A stretch of DNA of 64,000 nucleotides from Stieleria tagensis (lineage in GTDB: Bacteria > Planctomycetota > Planctomycetia > Pirellulales > Pirellulaceae), in the NCBI RefSeq assembly GCF_024129865.1, contig NZ_JAMYFE010000112.1, forward strand, positions 44,951-108,950, given 5' to 3'. The notes under the pieces were generated by a model that was not told the origin of the DNA, ran no database searches, and was given only the letters and a program-made list of their open reading frames with translations. The position numbers and the translations under genes were made by a program. Shown in pieces: positions 36,700 through 45,700 of this stretch; position 1 is the stretch's first letter; every line of letters starts with the position of its first letter.

Positions 36700-37518
36700 A
36701 TGCTCTGCCAGCCATCATCCCGCCGCCGACCATTTACCCCCAGTCTCGCGCGCACCCGCGCGGGAGCTGGAATATCGTACGTCGTTTCAAAACGCAATCC
36801 TCGCTGCAGATCCCGCCCAGCATCCCGTCGCACGCCCGGCAAAACCCGCTCTGAAAGTGACGAGTCGCCCACAAAGCTTGCCCCTGGCTACGTTAGCAAC
36901 CAACAGTACAGTGTCAACGCACTGACCGATTCGTCTGGGACGATCAAAGAACGCTACGCGTATGATGCGTACGGCAATCTTTCGATCTTCGATGGCAGCG
37001 GCGCCGCACGCACGTCAACCGCCGAAGGTAATCGTTACACCTATACCGGACGCGAATGGGACAAGGATCTTGATCTCTATCACTATCGGGCCAGGATGTA
37101 CGACGCGACTGCCGGGCGGTTCTGCTCCAGAGACCCTATCGGGTTTGATGATGGGCCAAATCTATTTGCGTATGTCCACAATCGCCCTATCAGCTTTGTT
37201 GATCCGAGAGGGCTTTATTCCACACCGGGTTATGGCCATTTCTGTGGGCCAAGAAACGGTGAGGAATGGGACGGAGTCACAGAATTGGATTGCATCGACA
37301 AAGCGTGCAAGTGGCACGATGAGTGCATCGGCCCTCTCGGCACACAATATCCATGCCGAATTACCTATTGTGACCAAAGTCTGAGTATCAACGCCTACTA
37401 CTGCGCCATCTATGGATGCAATACCGCAGCGTGTCGTGCTGCGGCATTGGTTATCGCACCTTGGATGGACATCCAAGGTGGCGGAACTTTGCCAATTGGT
37501 TGGCCGTTTTTCAAATAG
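36700..37518 (+). CDS. Orphan Rhs core fragment with phospholipase A2-like tip (cassette 2)
   Basis: 272-residue frame, collinear with cassette 1. The first ~65 residues have no clear origin, then the Rhs core YSVNALTDSS, ERYAYDAYG, RYTYTGREWD, LYHYRARMYD, GRFCSRDPIGF, to the junction FVDPRGL (167-172). The 100-residue tip contains nine cysteines and GYGHFCGPRNG...DCIDKACKWHDEC. The His206-Asp207 pair next to cysteines is the phospholipase A2 active-site pattern, and a preceding CGP is seen in Rhs-borne PLA2-like toxins. A small membrane protein follows after 9 bp, behind a good aggacc ribosome-binding site. Confidence 0.78.
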   Translation: MLCQPSSRRRPFTPSLARTRAGAGISYVVSKRNPRCRSRPASRRTPGKTRSESDESPTKLAPGYVSNQQYSVNALTDSSGTIKERYAYDAYGNLSIFDGSGAARTSTAEGNRYTYTGREWDKDLDLYHYRARMYDATAGRFCSRDPIGFDDGPNLFAYVHNRPISFVDPRGLYSTPGYGHFCGPRNGEEWDGVTELDCIDKACKWHDECIGPLGTQYPCRITYCDQSLSINAYYCAIYGCNTAACRAAALVIAPWMDIQGGGTLPIGWPFFK

Positions 37519-37527
37519 GACCATCCA

Positions 37528-37785
37528 ATGAAACTGACGTTAGTCCAGCGGGGTGGCTTGCTCGCGATGTTGGTTGCGGTAAATTTGTTCTTGTTGGCAA
37601 CTGCAGGAATGACGTTTCAACTCCACTGGTTGCTTGTATGCGGCATATCGGCGACTGGCGCCCTTTTTGGTGTGGCTCGGTCGACGGACGAACGTATTGT
37701 AGGCTCGCTGATAGGCAGTGCAGTGGCGATTTTCGTTGTACTAGGGTTGATCATGTCTGCCTTCGGGCGGATGTTCACTTCCTAA
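37528..37785 (+). CDS. Small membrane protein, putative immunity to the PLA2-like tip
   Basis: 85 residues, three helices: about 9-30 (GLLAMLVAVNLFLLATAGMTF), 33-48 (LLVCGISATGALFGVA) and 56-80 (VGSLIGSAVAIFVVLGLIMSAF). It starts 9 bp after the tip stop with an agga ribosome-binding site. A membrane-bound immunity protein would make sense against a phospholipase, which attacks the membrane; this is inference from position and topology. No sequence similarity to the cassette-1 partner is visible. Confidence 0.62.
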   Translation: MKLTLVQRGGLLAMLVAVNLFLLATAGMTFQLHWLLVCGISATGALFGVARSTDERIVGSLIGSAVAIFVVLGLIMSAFGRMFTS

Positions 37786-37971
37786 TCCACAAACCGTCAG
37801 ACAGGGTCAGTAGACGTTGATTGACGGTTTTTCTTTGCGCCCGCTTCCAAACAGATCGTGCTGGTCTACTTGGTTGCCAGGTCTGCCCAGTGTGACTTGG
37901 GTAACGATAGCGTTTTCACTCTCTTGGCCGCTTCGATTTCAGTCGAAGCGAGTGCGTTTGGCGACGTGGCG

Positions 37972-38197
37972 ATGAAAAAGGGTCAGGAGCCGATTTGGCG
38001 ATGAAAAAGGGTCAGGAGCCGATTTGGCAGTTTGGATAAGAAGGCTCTTTCGGTGCAGCTGACTCGGCATGCCCCACTACTTTCGGCGGTCGCAGGTTCG
38101 GCACTCCGATCGCGTCGAATTTCTGCAGCCTGATCTGCCAATGCACTAAGAATGCAGTTTACCTAGCATTCCATAAATGCTCCTGCCCCTTTTTCAC
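37972..38197. mobile_element. MITE-like element with inverted ends and internal gene remnant
   Basis: The left end is a 29-bp unit atgaaaaagggtcaggagcc... present twice in tandem (37972-38000, 38001-38029). The right end (38175-38197) is its inverted counterpart: read on the minus strand it gives gtgaaaaaggggcaggagca. Between them a startless minus-strand frame (about 38012-38161) ends in the same AAPKEPSYPNCQIGS as the remnant at 33236. The element is too small for an intact transposase. The rest of the 37786-38392 gap shows nothing else. Confidence 0.6.
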
Positions 38198-38392
38198 TCC
38201 TGTGTCCCAAGCCGATCTGGATCGAGCGGGTACGGGTTCTGGCCGATGTCTGGTTGCATCACGTCGCCGAATTGTTGGCAGGCTCGCGATCATCACGAAA
38301 CAAAGCCAAGAAGCGGAGGTTTAACCCTGGGAGCATCGTTCTATGTACAATTTCCTATTCGATCCATTGTGCAACTTTTAGAGGGTATGCAA

Positions 38393-38869
38393 ATGTCTAC
38401 GCAAAAGAATCTCGAACAACGTATGTCGCATCTTGAAAAGGAAGTTCGAATTTGGCGCCGCCTAGGGCTAGGAGGGCTGGTGTGTGCTGTCCTTGTCTCC
38501 ACAGTTGCGGCAACCCAGAATCCAGAAACGCCAAGTGTAGTTCGTGCCAAAGAATTTCAGTTGATCGGCAGTGATGGAACGGTCAAAGGAGCCTTCAAAA
38601 CGCTTGGGCCAGACAATGTCCAACTCCGAATGAATGGTGCAACGTCAGAGATTGCGTTGGTCGCGAACGATCAACGGGCAACACTTAATCTTAGCAACGA
38701 TAACAGAATCAATTCCGCAGTCATCGAGGCGTATGCGAAAGGCGGATCGATGGGCTTGTCACGAACCACTGAAAAAGGGCGTTCTGGCGTACACGTCAAC
38801 GGCGGTAGCGAAGACTCATTCGTAAAGATTGAACCAATGGGCGGTCCTCAGGTTCGCATTCCCGAGTGA
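38393..38869 (+). CDS. Membrane-anchored beta-repeat hypothetical protein
   Basis: 158 residues from ATG 38393, chosen because gaggg lies 7 bp upstream; an ATG 6 bp earlier is too close to that site. A short coiled helix (NLEQRMSHLEKEVRIWRRL) precedes one membrane helix (GLGGLVCAVLVSTVAATQ). The exported remainder has repeated short beta-strands (RAKEFQLIGSDGTVKGAF, LRMNGATSEIALVAN, ATLNLSNDNRI), like small beta-helix or beta-roll proteins found in varied bacteria. No function known. The 3' end abuts a degraded DNA-polymerase gene. Confidence 0.7.
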   Translation: MSTQKNLEQRMSHLEKEVRIWRRLGLGGLVCAVLVSTVAATQNPETPSVVRAKEFQLIGSDGTVKGAFKTLGPDNVQLRMNGATSEIALVANDQRATLNLSNDNRINSAVIEAYAKGGSMGLSRTTEKGRSGVHVNGGSEDSFVKIEPMGGPQVRIPE

Positions 38870-38871
38870 AC

Positions 38872-39335
38872 TGTGAGTCGATCTTGGGCAGCATGATCGG
38901 CAATAATTCGTCCAGTGCGTCCACGTCCGTTTGGCAATCGTCCAGCAACGTCAGCAACTCGGCAGCGCTATAGATCCGCCTCGGATCGCCAAATCACGCA
39001 TCGCGGTTTTCTCGGTCGCGTCCATCGAGTCACACCCGTGGAACGCCAGACATCCGAGCAGCCCAGAACCGGCTGGCGGTTTAGAGCCGTTCAGTATGTG
39101 TCTAAATTCGCACCACAGATCCAAAACACGCGACGGTAACCGCCATCCTAAGGAGCGAAAACAATTCCACTCGGCCGATGAGAAGTAGGCAACGAACAGC
39201 GCGTCCGATCCCACGTCAAAGGGTGGTCGATCCGTCTTGTTGATTTCATCGAATCCGATTCGGTCGCCACATCATTGCCACCGTTGGCAAACAGTTCTTG
39301 CGGTTCCGCTTCCGGATGGAGATGGCAGTCCAAAA
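38872..39335 (-). pseudogene. Frameshifted phage-type DNA polymerase A fragment
   Basis: Read on the minus strand, three frame segments together match the N-terminal exonuclease region of phage-like family-A DNA polymerases: an acidic lead-in ending RPPFDVGSDALFVAYFSSAE, then LGWRLPSRVLDLWCEFR, GLLGCLAF, EKTAMRDLAIRGG, and after a single-base shift YSAAELLTLLDDCQTDVDALDELLP. At least two frameshifts are needed and the polymerase domain is absent, so it is a dead remnant. It is the clearest trace of phage-related DNA in the island. Confidence 0.6.
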
Positions 39336-39623
39336 GGGAGCCACCGTGGTAGCCAAAAACGGATCCAGGTGGTTTGAGGGGGTGGTGGCTTGGGGGGGCG
39401 GTGTGATGAGCTATTCCGCTGTGGAATTTCGCTCAACTCTGAGTCGTGGAACGTCAGTCACTTCATTGGCGTTATTGGCGTTGGGAAGAAGTGGATTATT
39501 CCGTATTTGCACATTTTTCCGTTGTGAATGGTTGCACCGGTTTGGCGTCCATCTAATCTCGCGGGTGGCATTCACGCGTTTTCTGCGTGGAGTTCCTAGG
39601 TGCAGCAACGGTGGACGGGGAAA
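39336..39623. other. Intergenic region with G-rich tract
   Basis: No supported gene. The plus strand has a G-rich run (39368-39402) containing ggggg and ggggggg blocks with short spacers, about 220 bp upstream of the PEP-CTERM gene. It could form an unusual structure, but I cannot test this. Confidence 0.4.
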
Positions 39624-40226
39624 ATGCTTGGTATGAGCAGAATTCGATTCTTATTGGCGGGCGCTGCGCTATTGGTCACGACCGCGGGGCAGGTGCAGGC
39701 TGGGATTATCCAGTACACCATCTCGGTGAATGTGACCGCTGCTGACGGGGCGCCAGGAACCTTCGTGCAGTGGGATTTTAGCAGCATACCTTCCGTCTTT
39801 ACTGGGACTTTTGAGGCTGACGATACTGTTACCGGATCGATTAGTCATTTCGAACTTACAGTCGGTGGGATTGATATCGCCACGAGTCACCCAGACACCT
39901 TGGGATCGGGCAACAATCTTTTTGATCCAAGTTCGCTCCTTCTCGATTGGGGCGGCTACAACACGTTTGGGGATTCATTTGTCGGTTTTGGTGATCTAGC
40001 AGATCCGACTTTACCAACCTCGTCCCCTGCCAATTACGTGGGGGCTATCGAAGCGACCGATTTGTTTCCCGATGACCCGTTCTATCAATACGCGCAAAAT
40101 TGGGTTGGCACGTATTCAATTGTTCCGAGTGCCTCGGCAGTTCCCGAACCATCTTCGTTCGCCATCTTCAGCGGATTGGGATTGGTTGCTTGTCGGATCC
40201 GTCGCCGACAACGAGGCTCGCGTTAG
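39624..40226 (+). CDS. PEP-CTERM exported protein
   Basis: About 200 residues from ATG 39624 (a second ATG at 39633 is also possible). A signal peptide (FLLAGAALLVTTAGQVQA) is followed by a ~150-residue beta-rich domain (GTFEADDTVTGSISHFELTVGG, SLLLDWGGYNTFG). The C-terminus has the PEP-CTERM sorting signal: VPEPSS, a hydrophobic stretch FAIFSGLGLVAC, and the basic tail RIRRRQR. In the exosortase system this tail is cut after export and the protein is retained at, or released from, the surface. No exosortase gene is in the window. Confidence 0.88.
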   Translation: MLGMSRIRFLLAGAALLVTTAGQVQAGIIQYTISVNVTAADGAPGTFVQWDFSSIPSVFTGTFEADDTVTGSISHFELTVGGIDIATSHPDTLGSGNNLFDPSSLLLDWGGYNTFGDSFVGFGDLADPTLPTSSPANYVGAIEATDLFPDDPFYQYAQNWVGTYSIVPSASAVPEPSSFAIFSGLGLVACRIRRRQRGSR

Positions 40227-40589
40227 ACGCCGAGTCAATTCAAGTTCTACAGGTAGCTTGCTCGGCAGTGGCTACTGCAGTCGCTACCAAGGGCGAGCAT
40301 GTCGCGGTTTGAAAATTTGGGCGAAGGTACTATGCCAGCGACCAGAACGACGACAGGAGGTTGTTGCAATCTTCGCGGTTGATGACTCGATCGGAGTCTT
40401 GAATCTGGTTGGTGCCTCTTTACGTCAGCGGCGTGATACAACTGAGCCCAGGGTCAGGTTTTGCAAGTGCAGCGAGCAAACCGCAACCCTAGGTTCCGAG
40501 CTGGCAAGTGGGCTGGGAATCGATGTTGGTCATTTTTCGCAAGCTCGATAAAATCGGCGGAAATGACCCGGCCTCAGAAGGAGCGAACC
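40227..40589. other. Intergenic stretch, nothing recognised
   Basis: About 360 bp between the PEP-CTERM gene and the two-domain secreted protein. Frames crossing it are of poor composition; I see no RNA gene or repeat. A strong gaaggag ribosome-binding site for the next gene lies at the right end. Confidence 0.45.
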
Positions 40590-41174
40590 ATGTTTCGTCG
40601 ATTATCAAACCAGACTGCCCTTGCCGCCGCAATTGTTGTCGGCTGTTCGTTCTCTGTTGTAAATGCGGAGCAAATCGAAGCAGATGGAAAAAAAGCGATC
40701 GTGACCACCGTTTACAATGTCAGCGACTTGACATCGTTTACGGACGGGCAGCACGGATGGGACTACACAACCTTGCTTGAGTTGTTGAAAACCAAGATTG
40801 GTGATGATCAGACCTCGACGATTGCGCCGTACCCGCAAAACCTGAGTCTGATCATTTCTACGACCAACGAAAAACATGCCCTGGTTGCCAAGACGCTTAA
40901 ACAGGAGAGAGCCAAGGCAAAGCAAACCAAAGCGAACTCCAAACACGCGATTGTGACCCGCGTGTACAAAGTGGGCGATATGGCTGCGTTCACCCAGGAC
41001 AAGAGTCTTTGGGATCCGTCTATCTTGCTCGAATTGTTGAGAACCAAGATTGGCGAAGATGAGTCCACATCGTTCGCTCCATACCCACAGAATCTTAGCC
41101 TGATCATTTCCACTACCAGCGAAAAGCACGACATCGTGGTGGATACGATCGAGAAACTTCGTCAGAAGAAATAG
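40590..41174 (+). CDS. Secreted APYPQNLSLIISTT-family protein, two domains
   Basis: 194 residues from ATG 40590, preceded by gaaggag. A signal peptide (ALAAAIVVGCSFSVVNA) is followed by two tandem copies of one domain. Copy 1: AIVTTVYNVSDLTSF, TTLLELLKTKIGDD, APYPQNLSLIISTTNEKH. Copy 2: AIVTRVYKVGDMAAF, SILLELLRTKIGEDE, APYPQNLSLIISTTSEKH. A lysine-rich linker joins them. The same domain occurs once at 32805-33146. The identical 14-residue core in all three copies points to a conserved binding surface or recent duplication. Resembles small secretin-type domains; function unknown. Confidence 0.78.
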   Translation: MFRRLSNQTALAAAIVVGCSFSVVNAEQIEADGKKAIVTTVYNVSDLTSFTDGQHGWDYTTLLELLKTKIGDDQTSTIAPYPQNLSLIISTTNEKHALVAKTLKQERAKAKQTKANSKHAIVTRVYKVGDMAAFTQDKSLWDPSILLELLRTKIGEDESTSFAPYPQNLSLIISTTSEKHDIVVDTIEKLRQKK

Positions 41175-41225
41175 CGATCGGGTGGACCTCCGCAGTTGAT
41201 GGCGATTACCAGCGGAACGTGTGGT

Positions 41226-42473
41226 TCATTTCGAGACACCCCAATCCCTGGACTGGTATTCCGAACTGACGGTCAGTCCCTTGCTGTGTGCGTTGATGAA
41301 CCAAGCGGTTGTTCCGGCAGGAAGCGTTGACGTTGCCTGCCAAGTATCGTCTTGATGTGTTAGCTGGGCCGGGGCCTGCGTCCACTTTCGACTTCCGGTG
41401 ACGCCCGTGTCGGTCGTCGAAACCAGCACGGCATCATCAAGTTTTTTCGATGAGTGGAACGAGACAACGGCTTGCTGGTCGCTCACGTTCGCTGTTGTCT
41501 GATGACACCAGGGTGCTCCCTGGCGGACGACGCTGTTGGCAAATGCGTAGCTGTCCGGTGGATTCCAGCCCGCACCGTGGCCGTGCCGCATCCCTGGGAT
41601 CAGACAAACCATTGTGTCGCCGGCCATCGCTCGGTAACACGCGGCTTGTTTGTCCAGCGGGAAATGTTGATCGCCGGGCCATGAGAGCCAGAGAGTCGGC
41701 ATGGTGGCGTGTTGCATACGCACCATCGGATCCCAGACTTGTTTGTAGAGTTCGTTGTCGCCTAGCGACCGACCGTATTGGTTGGCCGCGGTGGCCAGGT
41801 TTCCGCAGCCATAGGTTGGAATTGCGAAGGCGAATCGATCGTCGATCCCGATCACCGTGCTGGTGATGATGCCGCCCCAAGAGATCCCCATTACGCCGAC
41901 CCTGTCTTTATCGACGTTTGGAAGAGAGCGTAGCAAAGAATTGGCCAGCACCGTATCGGCAACGGCGTGATACATCCATTGATCAGCAAGCGGTTGATCA
42001 CTGTCTCCGTAAATCCCATTTCTTTTGGGGCCGGCCCATTCGTGTTGAAACCACTGCTTAGTCTGTTCCTCTCGCTGATCGGTCTGGCCTTCGACCGCGA
42101 TGCTGATCGCCGCAAAACCATTTTCGTTCCACTTTTGAACCCACTCCTTAAACGCCGACCCGCCGCCGCCGTGAACGAGCACGACACCCGGAAACTGGCC
42201 ATCACTGTCGGTGGCTTGTGCGGTCGTGGGCATTCCAAGCCATGCAAACACCCGTGTCGGTTTCCCTTGGTACGGCAGCGCGTCAAAGTAGATTTCACGC
42301 AGCCCCTCGCGGTCTTCAGTCTGGCTGACTGGGTACATGCTGGGCGGATTGGTCAGATCCCCGATCGATTCAACTTGTTGACGCAATGCAACAAAGTCAT
42401 CGGACCGAGTCTCGCGTGCACAAACACACGCCAACAACGCAAGTGAACAATGCAGAACGCGAATTCGAATCAT
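41226..42473 (-). CDS. Exported alpha/beta hydrolase (acetyl-xylan-esterase-like)
   Basis: 415 residues with a signal peptide (VLHCSLALLACVCA). The alpha/beta hydrolase fold has the oxyanion strand VVLVHGGGGSAF, nucleophile Ser198 in MGISWGG, a likely acid in SWPGDQHF and His in MRHGHG. The family includes acetyl-xylan esterases and dienelactone-hydrolase-like enzymes common in planctomycete polysaccharide loci. It stands next to a beta-helix protein and a fucosidase on the same strand, so deacetylation of a fucose-containing polymer is a reasonable guess. Confidence 0.8.
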   Translation of the reverse strand: MIRIRVLHCSLALLACVCARETRSDDFVALRQQVESIGDLTNPPSMYPVSQTEDREGLREIYFDALPYQGKPTRVFAWLGMPTTAQATDSDGQFPGVVLVHGGGGSAFKEWVQKWNENGFAAISIAVEGQTDQREEQTKQWFQHEWAGPKRNGIYGDSDQPLADQWMYHAVADTVLANSLLRSLPNVDKDRVGVMGISWGGIITSTVIGIDDRFAFAIPTYGCGNLATAANQYGRSLGDNELYKQVWDPMVRMQHATMPTLWLSWPGDQHFPLDKQAACYRAMAGDTMVCLIPGMRHGHGAGWNPPDSYAFANSVVRQGAPWCHQTTANVSDQQAVVSFHSSKKLDDAVLVSTTDTGVTGSRKWTQAPAQLTHQDDTWQATSTLPAGTTAWFINAHSKGLTVSSEYQSRDWGVSK

Positions 42474-42524
42474 GGGTGTGTTTTCTTGTTGAGGTGGAGC
42501 CTGTGTTGAGGCTGCGGTTTTATC

Positions 42525-42713
42525 GCAACCTGACCCGTCGGGCCAAGAAGATCAATGCCTCAGGCCAACCACGCGGCGTCAAGTATTCTTGGTTTGCATC
42601 GTAGAGGCTAGCCAAATGGTCCTGCCGTTGCCTGAAGCTAGAGTGTTCATCGTCCAGAAGCTTCCAGCTGTCCTTCAGCGGTGCAGTGGCAGTGTTGCGA
42701 AGCCAACTATTGC
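42525..42713 (-). pseudogene. Startless open frame downstream of the beta-helix gene
   Basis: On the minus strand a frame without a start codon runs about 63 codons, just past and one base out of frame with the end of the beta-helix gene. It reads like real protein (APLKDSWKLLDDEHSS, ANQEYLTPRGWPEALIFLARR) with normal codon use. It may be the original C-terminus of the upstream protein cut off by a frameshift, or a remnant of another gene. No family recognised. Confidence 0.35.
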
Positions 42714-45700
42714 GTCTTTGAACCTTGGGCAGCTTCAGCCTGAAGTTCTTGAAACGCAGAATTTTCGAGTTTGTCGGTGACCGGCCGGACTTGCCAGACG
42801 ATCCAGCGATAGGTTCCTAGGGTATAGCCGGTTTGGGATCGCAAGGCGACCGCGTTGAATGCGTCACCAGATTTGTCTCGGGTATCGATCGATGTCAGTG
42901 GCGTGAACGTGGATCGATCTTGCAGGTCCCAGCCTGGATCGGTCGCTGAATTGCAGCCATAGAGCGTCAGTTTTTGAGGGCCTCGAACGCCATTGACGTT
43001 GGCGGTCCAGCTGGTGATCGTTGACACGGGTTTCGATTCACCCAAGTCCAAACGATACGCACCGCTGGTCACGCCATTTGCAAACACCGGCCCATAGGCT
43101 TGCGTCAATTTTCCGTCGACCAAGACATCGGGTGATGCATTTTGAGTCGACGGCTTGGTATCAACGGTGCCCTGGAAAGTGTCGGTCGGTACAGTGTCGG
43201 TCGGTACAGTGTCGGTCGGTACAAGGACCGTAAATGCATCGGGAGTCTGCGCGGATTCGAACACGAGATGCGGAGCATTTTCAATCAACAGTTCCATCTG
43301 CTGTTGATTTCGAACAAGATTCAGCCGCAGCGGCACATTGCCGGCACTTTGGTAGACGGACAGCAAGTCGACGACACGCTTGATTTGCGATCCGTTGATC
43401 CCTTGGATTAAATCGCCATCGACCAAGCCCGCTATTGCTGCGGCACTGTGCTGGCTGATCTGCGACAGGGCGACGCCGCCGTCAGATTGGGATACGCCGT
43501 AAGCAGAGAATTCCGCGCCGTTCAAGTTACTGATCGCGGCCCCCAGCCAATACAGTGGCAACGATGGTGCGACTGGGCCGCTGTCGGAGCGAGGCTTTTC
43601 CATCGTACGCCGCACTTCCACGGCGGGGATCTCTGGTGTTCGTGCGATTTGCTTGAGCGACGGTTTCTTAACGCCGAATTGATCCATCGGAAAGTTTTGA
43701 AATCCGATGTCAAAGGCCGGTGACCCTGGTTGGACTCGAAAGTCACCATTTTCAGGATCGACGAATTTCGGATCGGCAACAATCGAGTGAATGTCCCAGC
43801 CGAATTGCGTGTAGCGGTCAGCCATACCGGGTGCGTTGGCGTAGTAGAGATTGCTATCCACACGCTTGCCTTTCGCCGTTTCGCTGGGCATGCGGGCACC
43901 GCGCGGCGCAGCCATAAAAAGATTGCTAAACACTTCGTCGCCGCTGTGATTGTACCAAACGTGGGGATGCAAACCGTTGTTGACGGTGATGTTGTTCCAT
44001 GCACGTCGACGAAAACCTTCTCGCAATTTCAGCCCGCCGGAAAGCATCAGATTGTTGTAGATGTCATAGTTGGATGATCCATCATCAAGATCGATGTCCC
44101 AACCGTGATCGCAGCGCCAACGACTGTTGCGAATCACGGTTGTTTCCACAGCATCTAAAAACGGCAAGTCGGGTTCTTGGTCGATCACCTTTTGGCTGGC
44201 ACTTCGATCGCTGCTCCAGTAGCGATCGCGCCCCCATGAATTGAAGGATCCGTGGTCGTGTGTTTCCAGCACGGTGTCGAAAACATCACATCGCTCGATC
44301 AGGTGCCCGCCCCAGGCGCCGTCACCGATGTTGATGCCTGCGCGTGCGCAGTCGTACACCGAGCAATCGCGGACGGTGATGTGTTGGGCCATTTCAATTT
44401 GCACGCCGGCGGGCTGTCGTTCGACACGTCCAATCCCATGGATCAGGCAGTCTTCGATCACGGAATCGGCCGGGTAGCGATTGGTTTTGGGCCCGGGAGT
44501 GCGATCAATCTTTGACAAGTCATTCTTCTGACCGTATTCAAATAACGGATCTCGCACTGCGTTGGGGTCGCCGACCCAACAAACACCGCTGGCACCGACG
44601 TCATGGATGTGGCAGCCTTTGATGAGCGTCCTGCGGTTGTAGTTGGAAACAAAAATGGCGTTGCCGCCGACCTGATCAAATTCGGCGTCCAGAATCTGAA
44701 TGTCTTCCGTACCGCTAAGGACCATCGCGCCACCGCGATAAATGGCCCAGTCGCTGCGAAGCATCGGCTCCTTGGTTTCCATGAAGGTTCGGGCGGCATG
44801 GCGGAAGACAAACCCTTTCAGTGTGATGAATTTGACCGGAGTGACTTCTGTTCCCTGAAATTCAATCAGATGACGTAGCCGAACCACTTCGATCTCAGCC
44901 GTCTGCAGATCCACATCCTCGGCGGGCATGTAATAGAGCGTGTCGCTGCTTGAGTCGTGAAACCATTCGCCAGGTGCATCAAGTTCTTCGAAGATGTTTT
45001 CGACCATCCGGAATTCATTGTGCATTCCCATTCGTCGGTTGTTTTGCCAGCCGCCGACGTAGGTGACCTGGCCATCGGGATCTTTGCCGGTGATCTGATA
45101 GTGGTATCCACCCCAGCGCGCGCGATGCATTGCGTGGATGTATCCGCCGGCGGGATTGGCCCAGCCCGCAGCCCGCTCTTTGGCAAACGCGTCGGCTGCG
45201 AATCCCTGGTAGGCCTGTGTTTTCTGTTGGGGATCGTAATTCGGATACCGAGCCATTCGCTGATTCATTCCATTGACGAACAGCTGGTCAATTTGCAACC
45301 CCGCCGCAGTCTTTGCCATGACGATTCCGTCACGATAGGGACGCCACTGAAGATCCAGCCGACTTCCACCACTAAGCACCACACCGGATTCGTGCTCGGC
45401 CTGATAAGTGACAGGACAACTCGCGTTTCCAGAATCAGATGGAGTGAACACAAGCGTGTCCGGCAAATAGTAGACGCCGTCGGCGACATGAACGGTGACC
45501 GGCTGTTGCCCCGCCATGGTTCGGGCGATCGATTGAGCTTTTGAGAGTGAGGCGACGGGCGCCGACGCATTGCCGGCGTGATCGTCGCTGCCGGCGGGAT
45601 CGACGTAGATGTCAGCCGCCACTGCGGACGGGCCGTTGGACAGCATCATGCCCAGCCAAATCGTGACGAGCCGAACGATCATTGCCAGTGCGTTTGCGTT

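Noticed and set aside
36687..36872. 61-residue minus-strand frame next to cassette 2
   Set aside because: Arginine-rich frame over a GC-rich inverted sequence (cgcgcacccgcgcg); probably a repeat-derived artefact.
40072..40551. 159-residue frame crossing the end of the PEP-CTERM gene
   Set aside because: It begins inside the PEP-CTERM gene in another frame and lacks coding-like composition.
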